Part shown: positions 52,547-61,547 of the stretch, piece after piece | Numbering within the stretch: the first letter of the stretch is position 1 | Layout: each line of letters opens with the position of its first letter | Source of the DNA: Streptomyces spiramyceticus | GTDB taxonomy: Bacteria > Actinomycetota > Actinomycetes > Streptomycetales > Streptomycetaceae | Reading direction: 5' to 3' | DNA: 64,000 nucleotides | Assembly: GCF_028807635.1 (NCBI RefSeq) | Contig: NZ_JARBAX010000001.1 | Location: 1,191,001-1,255,000, forward strand | Made by a program: the position numbers and the translations under genes | Notes under the pieces: model-generated | What the model saw: only the letters and a program-made list of their open reading frames with translations | The model's database searches: none | What the model was told of the DNA's origin: nothing

Positions 52547-52726
52547 ATGGCCAAGAACAAGAATCGCAAGGGCGGCGCCCAGCAGGAGCGCGCGTCGGCG
52601 GCGGAGCGTGGAGCAGAGCAGGCGAGGGACAGTGCCTACGAATCCCAGGCTCAGCCGCAGACTCAGGCGCAGGGCAGTCCCGCCGATGTTGCCCGTAAGC
52701 ACCAGCGGCGCTTTGGCCACAACTGA
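52547..52726 (+). CDS. small hydrophilic Lys/Gln-rich protein
   Basis: 59-residue protein starting MAKNKNRKGGAQQERASAAE, rich in Gln, Ala, Arg and Lys, without hydrophobic core and so probably disordered. Proteins starting Met-Ala-Lys-Asn-Lys-Asn-Arg are widespread in streptomycetes; function unknown, perhaps spore or nucleoid associated. AGGAGG lies seven bases before ATG 52547, which decides the start over the longer frame. It ends at a strong hairpin shared with dnaE. Confidence 0.82.
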   Translation: MAKNKNRKGGAQQERASAAERGAEQARDSAYESQAQPQTQAQGSPADVARKHQRRFGHN

Positions 52727-52765
52727 TCACGCCGCGCACAGCACCAGAGGTACAGCGCGAAAGAA

Positions 52766-52795
52766 GGGGCGCACCCGTGACGACGGGGGCGCCCC
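52766..52795. terminator. two-way hairpin terminator
   Basis: GGGGCGC-A-CCCGT-GACG-ACGGG-G-GCGCCCC is a 12-pair stem with one internal mismatch, centred in the 102-base convergent gap between the small hydrophilic protein gene and dnaE. Confidence 0.75.
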
Positions 52796-52828
52796 TCAGT
52801 GGTTGTCCAGCTCTTTTCCCAGTGCCCG

Positions 52829-55800
52829 TCAGCCCGCCAGGCAGGACGGGCCGAGCAGCACCTTCAGGTCGCCGAAGAGCGCCGGGTCCGGCTGAACGCG
52901 GTGCCGGTCGAGCCGCAGCACCGTCGTCTTGCGCGCCCCCTGGAGCTTGATCCGGACCTCCGTGTTGCCCCGGTGGTGGTTCAGGATCTCGCCGAGCTTG
53001 GTCACCATCGGCGGCGTGACCTTCACCGTCGGGATGGTGAGGACCACGGGCGCGTTCGTCCCGGCCGAGGACACGTCGGGGACCATCAGCTCCATGGCGA
53101 CGAGCCGCGGAATGTCCTCGCGCTTGTCGAGGCGGCCCTTGACGAAGACCACGGTGTCCTCGACGAGCTGGGTGGACACCAGTTGATACGTCGCCGGGAA
53201 GAACATGCACTCGATGGAACCGGCCAGGTCCTCGACGGTGGCGATGGCCCACGCGTTGCCCTGCTTGGTCATCTTGCGCTGGAGGCCGGAGATGATGCCG
53301 CCGATGGTGACGATCGCTCCGTCGGAGTGCTCGCCGCCGGTGAGCTGCGAGATCGCGGCGTCGGCCTTGTCGCTCAGAATGTGCTCGATGCCGAAGAGCG
53401 GGTGGTCGGAGACGTACAGGCCGAGCATCTCCCGTTCCTGCGCCAGCAGGTAGGACTTCTCCCACTCGATGTCGGAGAACTCGACGTCCAGCCCGAAGCC
53501 CGGCTCGGAGGAACCGTCGTCCGCCTCGCCCATCCCGCCGAAGAGGTCGAACTGGCCCTCGGCCTCCTTGCGCTTGACCGCCACCACGTTGTCGATCATC
53601 GGCTCGTGGTGGGCGACGAGGCCCTTGCGGGTGTGGCCCATCTCGTCGAAGGCACCGGCCTTGATCAGCGACTCGACCGTGCGCTTGTTGCAGACGACCG
53701 CCTCGACCTTGTCGAGGAAGTCGGGGAACGAGAGGTACTTCCCCTTCGCCTTGCGGCACCGGATGATCGAGTCGACGACGTTCGTACCGACGTTGCGGAC
53801 GGCGGTGAGACCGAAGAGGATCACGTCGTCGCCCTGGGCGGCGAAGTTCGCCTGGGACTCGTTCACATTGGGCGGCAGCACCTTGATGCCCATGCGCCGG
53901 CACTCGTTCAGATAGACGGCCGACTTGTCCTTGTCGTCCTTGACCGAGGTCAGCAGCGCGGCCATGTACTCGGCCGGGTGGTTCGCCTTGAGATACGCCG
54001 TCCAGTACGTGACGAGTCCGTACGCCGAGGAGTGCGCCTTGTTGAACGCGTATCCGGCGAAGGGCACCAGGACGTCCCACAGCGCCTGAATGGCCTGGTC
54101 GCTGAAGCCGTTCTTGCGGGCACCGGCCTGGAAGAGAACGAAGTTCTTCGCCAGCTCCTCGGGCTTCTTCTTGCCCATCACGCGGCGGAGGATGTCGGCC
54201 TCGCCGAGCGAGTACCCGGCGACGATCTGGGCGGCCTTCTGCACCTGCTCCTGGTACACGATCAGGCCGTAGGTGAGACCCAGGACCTCCTTGAGCGGCT
54301 CCTCCAGCTCAGGGTGGATCGGGGTGATCTCCTGGCGGTTGTTCTTGCGCTCCGCGTAGTTGGTGTGCGAGTTCATGCCCATCGGGCCCGGCCGGTAGAG
54401 GGCCGAGACGGCGGAAATGTCCTCGAAGTTGTCGGGCTGCATCTGGCGGAGCAGCGAGCGCATCGGGCCGCCGTCGAACTGGAACACGCCGAGCGTGTCG
54501 CCGCGGCAGAGCATCTCGTACGTCTTGGGGTCGTCGAGCGGGAGGTCGAGCATCTCCAGCTTGATGCCCTTGTTGGCCTCCACCATCTTGACGGCGTCGT
54601 CCATGATCGTGAGGTTGCGCAGGCCGAGGAAGTCCATCTTCAGCAGGCCGAGCGACTCGCACTGGGGGTAGTCCCACTGCGTGATGGTGACGCCGTCGGT
54701 GTGCCGCACCCAGATCGGGGCGTGGTCGACGATGGGCTCGCTGGACATGATCACGCCGGCCGCGTGCACACCCATCTGCCGGACCAGGCCCTCGACGCCC
54801 TTCGCGGTGTCGATGACCTTCTTCACGTCCGGCTCGTTCTCGTACATCGCCCGGATCTCGCCCGCCTCGTTGTAGCGCGGGTGCTTCGGGTCGGTGATGC
54901 CGCTGAGGTCGATGCCCTTGCCGAGGACGTCGGCGGGCATGGCCTTGGTGAGGCGGTCGCCCATCGCGTACGGATAGCCGAGGACGCGCGCCGAGTCCTT
55001 GATCGCGTTCTTGGCCTTGATCTTGCCGTACGTGCCGATCATGGCGACCTTGTCGGCGCCGTACTTCTCCGTGACGTACCTGATCACCTCCACGCGCCTG
55101 CGCTCGTCGAAGTCGATGTCGACGTCGGGCATGGAGACACGCTCGGGGTTGAGGAACCGCTCGAAGATCAGTCCGTGCTCGATCGGGTCGAGGTCGGTGA
55201 TGCCCATCGCGTACGCCACGATCGAACCGGCCGCGGAGCCTCGGCCGGGGCCGACCGCGATGCCGTTGTTCTTGGCCCACATGATGAAGTCGGCGACGAC
55301 CAGGAAGTACCCCGGGAACCCCATCTGGATGATGATGTCCATCTCGTACTCGGCCTGCTTCTGCCGGTCCTCGGGGACACCGCCGGGGTAGCGGCGGTTC
55401 ATGCCGACCCGGACTTCCTCCTGGAACCAGGTGATCTCCGTGAAGCCGTCCGGGATGTCGAACTTCGGCATGAGGTTCTTCGCCTCGAACATGCCGGTGG
55501 TGTCGATCTGCTGCGCGACCAGAAGGGTGTTGCGGCAGCCTTCCTGCCAGGCGTCGGAGGAGTCGACGGCGTACATCTCGTCGGTCGACTTCAGGTAGTA
55601 GCCGGTGCCGTCGAAGCGGAAGCGGTCCGGGTCCGAGAGGTTCTTGCCGGTCTGGATGCACAGCAGCGCGTCGTGCGCGGTCGCCTCGTTGGCGTACGTG
55701 TAGTGCGAGTCGTTGGTGACCAGCGGGGGGATGCTGAGCTTCTTGCCGATCTCCAGGAGTCCGTCACGGACGCGGCGCTCGATCTCGATGCCGTGGTCCA

Positions 55801-56374
55801 TCAGCTCCAGGAAGTACTTGCCCTCGCCGAAGATGTCCTTGTAGTCGGAGGCCGCCTGCACCGCTTCGTCGAACTGACCGAGCCGCAGCCGCGTCTGCAC
55901 CTCGCCCGACGGACAGCCGGTGGACGCGATGAGCCCCTCCGACCACTGCGCGATGGTCTCCTTGTCCATGCGCGGCCACTTCGTCAGCCAGCCCTCGGCG
56001 TACGCGTCGGAGGACAGCCGGAAGAGATTGTGCAGCCCGGTCTTGTTCGCCGCCCAGATCGTCTTGTGCGTGTAACCACCCGAACCCGACACGTCGTCGC
56101 GCTTCTGGTGCGGCTGGCCCCACTGGATACGCCGCTTGTTGCGCCGCGACTCCGGGGCGACGTACGCCTCGATGCCGATGATCGGCGTCACCCCCGCCTT
56201 CTTCGCCGAATGGAAGAAGTCGTAGGCACCGTGCAGGTTGCCGTGGTCGGTCATCGCGATGTGCGACATGCCCATCTCGTTGCACGCCTCGAACATGTCC
56301 TTGAGCCGCGCAGCACCGTCCAGCAGGGAGTACTGGGTGTGAACGTGAAGGTGCGTGAAGGGCGGCTTGGTCAC
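52829..56374 (-). CDS. dnaE: DNA polymerase III alpha subunit
   Basis: 1181-residue replicative polymerase (DnaE1 type). The N-terminal PHP domain starts FTHLHVHTQYSLLDG and keeps the metal-binding His and Asp (MTDHGNLHGAYDFF, TNDSHYTY). The polymerase active site is in GPGRGSAAGS and MPDVDIDFDERRR (catalytic Asp), with VHAAGVIMS later. The tandem HhH, OB (TIGGIISGLQRKMTKQGNAWA) and C-terminal domains are complete. GTG 56374 has GGAGG eight bases upstream; longer frames reach into the promoter. It is not the DnaE2 error-prone type, judged by length and intact PHP residues. A TAGACT hexamer on the minus strand at 56432-56427 may be its -10. Confidence 0.96.
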   Translation of the reverse strand: MTKPPFTHLHVHTQYSLLDGAARLKDMFEACNEMGMSHIAMTDHGNLHGAYDFFHSAKKAGVTPIIGIEAYVAPESRRNKRRIQWGQPHQKRDDVSGSGGYTHKTIWAANKTGLHNLFRLSSDAYAEGWLTKWPRMDKETIAQWSEGLIASTGCPSGEVQTRLRLGQFDEAVQAASDYKDIFGEGKYFLELMDHGIEIERRVRDGLLEIGKKLSIPPLVTNDSHYTYANEATAHDALLCIQTGKNLSDPDRFRFDGTGYYLKSTDEMYAVDSSDAWQEGCRNTLLVAQQIDTTGMFEAKNLMPKFDIPDGFTEITWFQEEVRVGMNRRYPGGVPEDRQKQAEYEMDIIIQMGFPGYFLVVADFIMWAKNNGIAVGPGRGSAAGSIVAYAMGITDLDPIEHGLIFERFLNPERVSMPDVDIDFDERRRVEVIRYVTEKYGADKVAMIGTYGKIKAKNAIKDSARVLGYPYAMGDRLTKAMPADVLGKGIDLSGITDPKHPRYNEAGEIRAMYENEPDVKKVIDTAKGVEGLVRQMGVHAAGVIMSSEPIVDHAPIWVRHTDGVTITQWDYPQCESLGLLKMDFLGLRNLTIMDDAVKMVEANKGIKLEMLDLPLDDPKTYEMLCRGDTLGVFQFDGGPMRSLLRQMQPDNFEDISAVSALYRPGPMGMNSHTNYAERKNNRQEITPIHPELEEPLKEVLGLTYGLIVYQEQVQKAAQIVAGYSLGEADILRRVMGKKKPEELAKNFVLFQAGARKNGFSDQAIQALWDVLVPFAGYAFNKAHSSAYGLVTYWTAYLKANHPAEYMAALLTSVKDDKDKSAVYLNECRRMGIKVLPPNVNESQANFAAQGDDVILFGLTAVRNVGTNVVDSIIRCRKAKGKYLSFPDFLDKVEAVVCNKRTVESLIKAGAFDEMGHTRKGLVAHHEPMIDNVVAVKRKEAEGQFDLFGGMGEADDGSSEPGFGLDVEFSDIEWEKSYLLAQEREMLGLYVSDHPLFGIEHILSDKADAAISQLTGGEHSDGAIVTIGGIISGLQRKMTKQGNAWAIATVEDLAGSIECMFFPATYQLVSTQLVEDTVVFVKGRLDKREDIPRLVAMELMVPDVSSAGTNAPVVLTIPTVKVTPPMVTKLGEILNHHRGNTEVRIKLQGARKTTVLRLDRHRVQPDPALFGDLKVLLGPSCLAG

Positions 56375-56564
56375 GGTGAAGGCCTCCGGCAAAACGGTCG
56401 GTGACAGGTCGGGTGGACAGCGCTGAAGTCTACTTCGGCCGACTGACAACGAAGGGGCACTCACGGGTACGGTCGAGCGTTGGACGGGGCGGAACCGGTC
56501 CCTTGCTCAGTCCAGTATTCAGCCCAAATCAGCCATGTACGCCATGCACCAGGAGGCCCCGGCG

Positions 56565-57914
56565 ATGTCGGTCCAGCAGACAGCCGCTGCTCAGCGCGGC
56601 GAGCAGATTCTCGCCGTTTTCGGCACCGCGTTCGGAGAGCTCCTGGCGGCCGACCCGGCCGCCTTCCGGGTCAAGTTCCGCAAGATGGCCGCCTCGGCCT
56701 TCGCCTTCTACCGGGGCACGGCCTGCCTGTTCTACGCCGACCTGGAGCAGGACCACGCCGGATGGGGTGGCGGGAACAAACACAGCGGCCCGTACCTGGA
56801 CGAGCGCACCGGCCGGGTCTGGATCCACGGCGATCTCCACGCCGAGAACTTCGGTACGTACATGGACTCCCAGGGCCGGCTGATCTTCAACGTCAACGAC
56901 TTCGACGAGGCGTACGTCGGCCCCTTCACCTGGGACCTCAAGCGCTTCGCCGCCTCCGTCGCGCTCATCGGCTACACCAAGGCGCTCGGTGACGAACAGA
57001 TCACCGAGCTGGTGCGGACGTACGCCGCCGCCTACCGCGAGCGCATCCACGCCCTGGCCACCGGCGCCAAGAATGACGAGGTCCCGCCCTTCACGCTGGA
57101 CACGGCAGAGGGGCCGCTGCTCGGAGCGCTGCGCTCCGCGCGCTCGCTGACCCGCTTCGGTCTGCTGGAGACGATGACCGAGATCCGCGAGTTCGAGCGC
57201 CGCTTCGCGCCGGACGGCGGCGCCATCGATCTCGATGCCGCCACGCGCTACAAGGTGCTTGCGGCCTTCGACGGGTACCTGGAGACGCTGCCCGAGTCCA
57301 GCCTGACCCGCCCCGACTCGTACCGGGTGAAGGACGTCGTCGGGCGCCGCGGCATCGGGATCGGATCCGCGGGCCTGCCGTCGTACAACATCCTGCTCGA
57401 AGGCAACAGCGACGCCCTGGAGAACGACGTCGTGATCTACATGAAGCAGGCGCAGACCCCGGCCGTCTCCCGGCACATCACCGACGGCGCCGTCCACGAG
57501 TACTTCCAGCACGAGGGCCACCGCACGGTGATCTCCCAGCGTGCCCTCCAGGACCACGCCGACCCGTGGCTGGGCTGGACCGAGCTGGACGGCCGCGGGC
57601 AGCTGGTGGCGGAGGTCTCGCCGTACGCAGTGGACCTGGACTGGTCGGACATCGACGACCCGGACGAGATCGCGGCGGTCGTAGCCGACCTCGGCCGGGC
57701 CACCGCGACGATGCACTCGGCGGCGGACGACCAGAGCGGTCACTCGCTGGTGCCGTTCTCCACCGAGCGGGCGATCGACGCGGCGATCGCGGCCGACGAG
57801 GACAGCTTCGGCGACCTGCTCGTGGACTTCGCGCACTCCTACGGGGCGCGGGCGCGGGCCGACCACCAGATCTTTGTCGACTTGTTCCGCAATGGCCGGA
57901 TTCCCGGGCTCTAG
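56565..57914 (+). CDS. DUF2252 family protein
   Basis: 449-residue DUF2252 protein with a kinase-like fold. WIHGDLHAENFGTY (H-x-D-x4-N, like a catalytic loop) and FNVNDFDEAYVGPFTWDLKR (D-F-D) are strong marks. Conserved AFYRGTACLFYADL and VKDVVGRRGIGIGSAGLPSYNILLEG are present. Relatives are uncharacterised; similarity to aminoglycoside/choline kinases suggests ATP-dependent phosphotransfer. AGGAGG before ATG 56565 decides the start. It is divergent from dnaE. Confidence 0.87.
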   Translation: MSVQQTAAAQRGEQILAVFGTAFGELLAADPAAFRVKFRKMAASAFAFYRGTACLFYADLEQDHAGWGGGNKHSGPYLDERTGRVWIHGDLHAENFGTYMDSQGRLIFNVNDFDEAYVGPFTWDLKRFAASVALIGYTKALGDEQITELVRTYAAAYRERIHALATGAKNDEVPPFTLDTAEGPLLGALRSARSLTRFGLLETMTEIREFERRFAPDGGAIDLDAATRYKVLAAFDGYLETLPESSLTRPDSYRVKDVVGRRGIGIGSAGLPSYNILLEGNSDALENDVVIYMKQAQTPAVSRHITDGAVHEYFQHEGHRTVISQRALQDHADPWLGWTELDGRGQLVAEVSPYAVDLDWSDIDDPDEIAAVVADLGRATATMHSAADDQSGHSLVPFSTERAIDAAIAADEDSFGDLLVDFAHSYGARARADHQIFVDLFRNGRIPGL

Positions 57915-57967
57915 TCTCAGCGGACTTTAAGGGTCTCTTACGGGCGCACGTGGGAAACTCACGAGCT

Positions 57968-58675
57968 ATGGACATCTCGGGGACGCGGCTCAGGGCGGCA
58001 CGCGCGGCGCTTTTCACAGCGCTCGTCGTGACGCTCTCCGCCGCGTCCCATGTGCTGCTCTCGCGGGTCCCGCTGCCCCTGACCGTCGTCGCCGCGCTCG
58101 CGGCCGTCGTGTTCACCGTGGCGTACGCGCTGGCGGGCCGGGAGCGCGGCTTCGGGGCGATTGCCGGTCTGCTCGTACCGCTGGAGCTGGCCGCCGACAC
58201 CGTGTTCACCACCGGACAGCACGTCTGTTACGGGCCCGCGGGCGGGCCGGTGGCAGGCTCCCTGCGCTCCGTCGGCCTGGACGTACTGTGCGGCGGCAGT
58301 GCCGGCAGTGCCAGTAGCGGGCTGGGATCACCGCTCGTACGGGTCACGGGCCCCCAGGAGAGCGTCGCCGCCCTCCTCAGCTCCCCCGATCCCGCCCTGC
58401 CCTGGCTGCTGCTCGCCGCCCACGTGACGGTCGGGCTGCTCGCCGCGGCCTGGCTGCGGCGCGGCGAGGCCGCGCTCGCCGGGCTGGTGCGGACAGTTGC
58501 CGCGTTCGCCTTCCGGCCGCTGCTGCTCGCGGTCGCCGTGTCGGCCTCGGCCCACCGGTTCGTACGGCGCGTGGTGCGCCCCGCGCGCCGTGCCCGTGCC
58601 GCCTTCCACGCCCGTCTGTTCGTGCACTCCGTCGGACGGCGGGGGCCGCCGCGCTCGGCATTCGTTTCCGCCTGA
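57968..58675 (+). CDS. hypothetical membrane protein
   Basis: 235-residue membrane protein with four or five TM helices (AALFTALVVTLSAASHVLL, LTVVAALAAVVFTVAYALAG, FGAIAGLLVPLELAADTVF, WLLLAAHVTVGLLAAAWL, RPLLLAVAVSASAHRFV). A Cys-bearing exposed loop (HVCYGPAG, LDVLCGGSAGSA) lies between helices 3 and 4. The very basic C-terminus is inside. It stands 40 bases before a DsbA-like gene on the same strand; such pairing suggests a role in redox or metal homeostasis at the membrane. Resembles copper-associated DUF-type proteins, but this is unsure. Confidence 0.7.
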   Translation: MDISGTRLRAARAALFTALVVTLSAASHVLLSRVPLPLTVVAALAAVVFTVAYALAGRERGFGAIAGLLVPLELAADTVFTTGQHVCYGPAGGPVAGSLRSVGLDVLCGGSAGSASSGLGSPLVRVTGPQESVAALLSSPDPALPWLLLAAHVTVGLLAAAWLRRGEAALAGLVRTVAAFAFRPLLLAVAVSASAHRFVRRVVRPARRARAAFHARLFVHSVGRRGPPRSAFVSA

Positions 58676-58715
58676 GCCCAGCCCCCTTTCCTCGCCCCAC
58701 ACGGAGAAAACGATC

Positions 58716-59534
58716 ATGAGTGCACGCAACAACCAGGCCAACAAGGCAGCGGCCCGCGAGCGGCTGCGCATCGAGCGCGAGCGCCAGGCCAAGAGGGACA
58801 GGACGCGCCGTCAGCTGATCGTCGCCGCGTCGATCGTCGGGGTCCTCGCGATCGCCGGCGGCGTCGGATACGGCGTCATGCAGGCGAACAAGCCCTCCCA
58901 GTGGGAGGCCGCCAAGAACGAGAAGCAGATCACCGCGCCGGCGAACACCACGGGCAAGAACGGCACGACTCTCGTCATCGGCAAGAAGGACGCCAAGAAG
59001 ACGCTGGAGCTGTACGAGGACTCCCGCTGCCCGGTCTGCGCGACCTTCGAGCAGGCCAACGGCGAGACCATCAAGAAGGACGTCGACGCCGGCAAGTACA
59101 AGCTCCGGTACGTCGGCGCCGCCTTCATCGACCGGACCATCCCGGGCGAGGGCTCGCGGAACGCGCTGAGCGCGCTGGGAGCGGCGCTCGACGTCAGCCC
59201 CGAGGCGTTCCTGGAGTACAAGGGCGCGCTGTACGCCCAGAAGAACCACCCGGCGGAGCAGGACGACAAGTTCGCCAAGGACGACTACCTGCTCAAGGTG
59301 GCCGACGAGGTCGACGCCCTCAAGGGCAACAAGGAGTTCCAGAAGGACGTGCAGGACGGCACCTTCGACGCGTGGGCGCTGAAAATGGCGGACACCTTCC
59401 AGAAGAGCGGAGTGAAGGGCACTCCTGCGCTCAAGATGGACGGCAAGACGCTCACCGGTTCGGGCGGCGAGGGCAGCCCGCCGATGACTCCTGAGGAGTT
59501 CAAGACAGCCATCGACAAGGCCCTCAAGGGGTAG
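58716..59534 (+). CDS. membrane-anchored DsbA-like thioredoxin-fold protein
   Basis: 272-residue protein with a highly charged cytosolic N-terminus, TM anchor (about residues 33-54) and an extracytoplasmic DsbA-like domain with C105-P-V-C108 (DSRCPVCATFE) and cis-Pro KGTPALKMDG. Expected to form or rearrange disulfides in exported proteins. It shares its plan with the protein at 29154-30038 but lacks the Pro/Thr tail. CGGAGAAAA precedes ATG 58716. It is probably cotranscribed with the preceding membrane protein and ends at a 13-base hairpin. Confidence 0.88.
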   Translation: MSARNNQANKAAARERLRIERERQAKRDRTRRQLIVAASIVGVLAIAGGVGYGVMQANKPSQWEAAKNEKQITAPANTTGKNGTTLVIGKKDAKKTLELYEDSRCPVCATFEQANGETIKKDVDAGKYKLRYVGAAFIDRTIPGEGSRNALSALGAALDVSPEAFLEYKGALYAQKNHPAEQDDKFAKDDYLLKVADEVDALKGNKEFQKDVQDGTFDAWALKMADTFQKSGVKGTPALKMDGKTLTGSGGEGSPPMTPEEFKTAIDKALKG

Positions 59535-59556
59535 TCGGCACACGGCACTTCACCCA

Positions 59557-59590
59557 AGGGTGGGCGAACATTCTTGCGTTTGCCCACCCT
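59557..59590 (+). terminator. hairpin terminator after the DsbA-like gene
   Basis: AGGGTGGGCGAAC (59557-59569) pairs with GTTTGCCCACCCT (59578-59590) with one G-T pair and an eight-base loop. Each arm includes a GTTyGCCCACC stretch, also reminiscent of PhoP-type repeat units. Confidence 0.65.
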
Positions 59591-59607
59591 TCGGCCGTAC
59601 TGATCAG

Positions 59608-59619
59608 TAATGTACGGTC
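59608..59619 (+). promoter_or_regulatory. -10 element of the phoD promoter (leaderless)
   Basis: TAATGT (59608-59613) ends six bases before GTG 59620, and no ribosome site is present, so the transcript would begin at the start codon. Orthologues of phoD in S. coelicolor are PhoP-controlled, but a clear tandem PHO box was not found here. Confidence 0.5.
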
Positions 59620-61263
59620 GTGACCAGTCGATTTCCTTCATCTCCCAGCCGCCGCACCGTCGTAAAGGCCGCTGCTGCCACCGCTGTTGCCGTCCCTGTC
59701 GTCGCCGGTACGAGTTCCGCCGCCGCTGCCGTACAGAGACCCGAATTCCTTCATGGTGTTGCCTCCGGCGACCCGTTGTCCGACGGCGTACTCCTGTGGA
59801 CCCGTATTACGCCGACACCCGACGCTGTACCGGGCTCCGGCAAGGGCCCCGATGTGACCGTGAGTTGGGAGGTCGCGGAGGACAAGGGCTTCTCCAAGAC
59901 CGTCGCCCGCGGTACGACCGTCGCGCGGGCCGCGACCGACCACACGGTCAAGGTCGATGTAAGGGGCCTGCGCCAGGGCACCGCCTATTACTTCCGCTTC
60001 ACCGCCGACGGCGCGGTCTCCCCCGTCGCCCGCACCCGCACCGCTCCCGCCGCCGACGCCGCCACGCCCGGTGTGCGCTTCGGTGTCGTCTCCTGTGCCA
60101 ACTGGGAGTCGGGCTACTTCTCCGCCTACCGTCACCTCGCCGCCCGCACCGACCTCGACGCGGTGCTCCATCTCGGCGACTACGTATACGAGTACGCGAC
60201 AGGCGGCTACCCGGAGCCCAAGTACGTCGTACGTCAGCACGAGCCGGCGCACGAGATCGTCAGCCTCTCCGACTACCGCACCCGGCACGGCAAGTACAAG
60301 ACGGACCCCGATCTCCAGGCGCTGCACGCCGCGCACCCGGTCATCGCGATATGGGACGACCACGAGTTCGCCAACGACGCCTGGTCGGGCGGCGCGGAGA
60401 ACCACACGCCGGGCGCCGAGGGCGAGTGGGCCGCGCGCGTGGCCGCCGCCAAGCAGGCGTACTTCGAGTGGATGCCGGTCCGCGCCTCCACCGAGGGCAC
60501 CGTCTACCGCCGCCTGCGCTTCGGCAAGCTGGCGGACCTGCACCTCCTCGACCTGCGGTCGTTCCGCTCCCAGCAGGCCAAGGTCGGCAGCGGCTCGGTG
60601 GACGACCCGGAGCGTACGGTCACGGGCCGCGCCCAGCTGGACTGGCTGAAGTCGGGGCTCGCCTCGTCGGACGCCGTCTGGAAGCTGGTCGGTACGTCGG
60701 TGATGATCTCGCCGGTGGCCTTCGGCTCCGTACCGGCCCATCTCCTGGAGCCGATAGCCAAGTTGCTCGGCCTGCCCAAGGAGGGTCTCGCGGTCAACGT
60801 CGACCAGTGGGACGGCTACACGGACGACCGCAAGGAGCTGATCACCCACCTCAAGGACAGGGCGATCAAGAACACGGTCTTCCTCACCGGCGACATCCAC
60901 ATGGCGTGGGCCAACGACGTGCCGGTCAAGGCGGCGACGTACCCGCTGTCGCAGTCCGCCGCGACCGAGTTCGTGGTCACCTCGGTGTCGTCGGACAACC
61001 TCGACGACATCCTGCATGTCGCGCCGCAGACCGTTTCGCTGGTGGCGTCGGCGGCGGTCAGGGCCGCCAACCGCCATGTGAAGTGGCTGGACATGGACTC
61101 TCACGGCTACGGCGTCCTCGATGTGACCGCTGAGCAGTCGCAGATGGACTACTACGTCCTGTCCGCCAAGGAGAAGCAGGACGCGACGGCGGAGTGGACC
61201 CGCTCGTACCGCACGCTCAGCGGAACGCAGAAGGTCGAGCGGGTGAACCAGCCGGTTCGCTGA
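59620..61263 (+). CDS. phoD: secreted alkaline phosphatase PhoD
   Basis: 547-residue PhoD-family phosphodiesterase/phosphomonoesterase. A Tat signal [18 protein letters not shown] with a twin Arg (residues 11-12) is followed by an Ala-rich cleavage region. The N-terminal Fn3-like part begins [19 protein letters not shown]; metal-binding motifs are [33 protein letters not shown] and [12 protein letters not shown]. The enzyme uses Fe/Ca and releases phosphate from organic esters and teichoic acids outside the cell. GTG 59620 with a leaderless promoter. Length is normal. Expected to rise on phosphate starvation. Confidence 0.95.
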   Translation: MTSRFPSSPSRRTVVKAAAATAVAVPVVAGTSSAAAAVQRPEFLHGVASGDPLSDGVLLWTRITPTPDAVPGSGKGPDVTVSWEVAEDKGFSKTVARGTTVARAATDHTVKVDVRGLRQGTAYYFRFTADGAVSPVARTRTAPAADAATPGVRFGVVSCANWESGYFSAYRHLAARTDLDAVLHLGDYVYEYATGGYPEPKYVVRQHEPAHEIVSLSDYRTRHGKYKTDPDLQALHAAHPVIAIWDDHEFANDAWSGGAENHTPGAEGEWAARVAAAKQAYFEWMPVRASTEGTVYRRLRFGKLADLHLLDLRSFRSQQAKVGSGSVDDPERTVTGRAQLDWLKSGLASSDAVWKLVGTSVMISPVAFGSVPAHLLEPIAKLLGLPKEGLAVNVDQWDGYTDDRKELITHLKDRAIKNTVFLTGDIHMAWANDVPVKAATYPLSQSAATEFVVTSVSSDNLDDILHVAPQTVSLVASAAVRAANRHVKWLDMDSHGYGVLDVTAEQSQMDYYVLSAKEKQDATAEWTRSYRTLSGTQKVERVNQPVR

Positions 61264-61311
61264 TAGGCGATTTTCAGCCACGCGGGGCCTGTTACCAACA
61301 GATCACGCCAA

Positions 61312-61363
61312 GAGGTGGGTGGTGTTAATTCGCCATCCCGAATGCGGACACACCACCCGCCTC
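61312..61363 (+). terminator. long-loop hairpin after phoD
   Basis: GAGGTGGGTGGTGT (61312-61325) pairs with ACACCACCCGCCTC (61350-61363) with one mismatch. The loop is 24 bases. It lies 49 bases past the phoD stop. Confidence 0.6.
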
Positions 61364-61456
61364 GGTAACCCCGGCAGTTACCTCTGGATCTCAAAGTCTG
61401 GACCAGGCCGAAAGTTTTCGCCCCGATGCCCCAATTGATCTGAGGATTGATTGGGC

Positions 61457-61474
61457 TTGATCACCACTGATCAA
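61457..61474. promoter_or_regulatory. perfect 7-4-7 palindrome upstream of the metalloprotease gene
   Basis: TTGATCA-CCAC-TGATCAA is a perfect inverted repeat 74 bases before GTG 61548. Related half-sites TTGATC/TTGATT occur just upstream, at about 61434-61452. The region is AT-rich for this genome. It is a good candidate for an operator overlapping the promoter. Confidence 0.55.
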
Positions 61475-61547
61475 TATCTGACATGCGCACGTAATCTCCC
61501 GGCAGCGGCGAGGAAGTCACCCTCGCCCACCCCCGCGAGGAGTCAAC

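Noticed and set aside
52799..56404. 1201-codon plus-strand open frame across dnaE
   Set aside because: Antisense shadow of DNA polymerase III alpha; composition is Val/Arg/Leu/Asp-biased as expected from reverse-complemented GC-rich codons.
59540..59607. PHO box upstream of phoD
   Set aside because: GTTyGCCCACC units occur, but on opposite strands as arms of a hairpin rather than as the 11-base direct repeats that PhoP needs. Left as a hairpin terminator.
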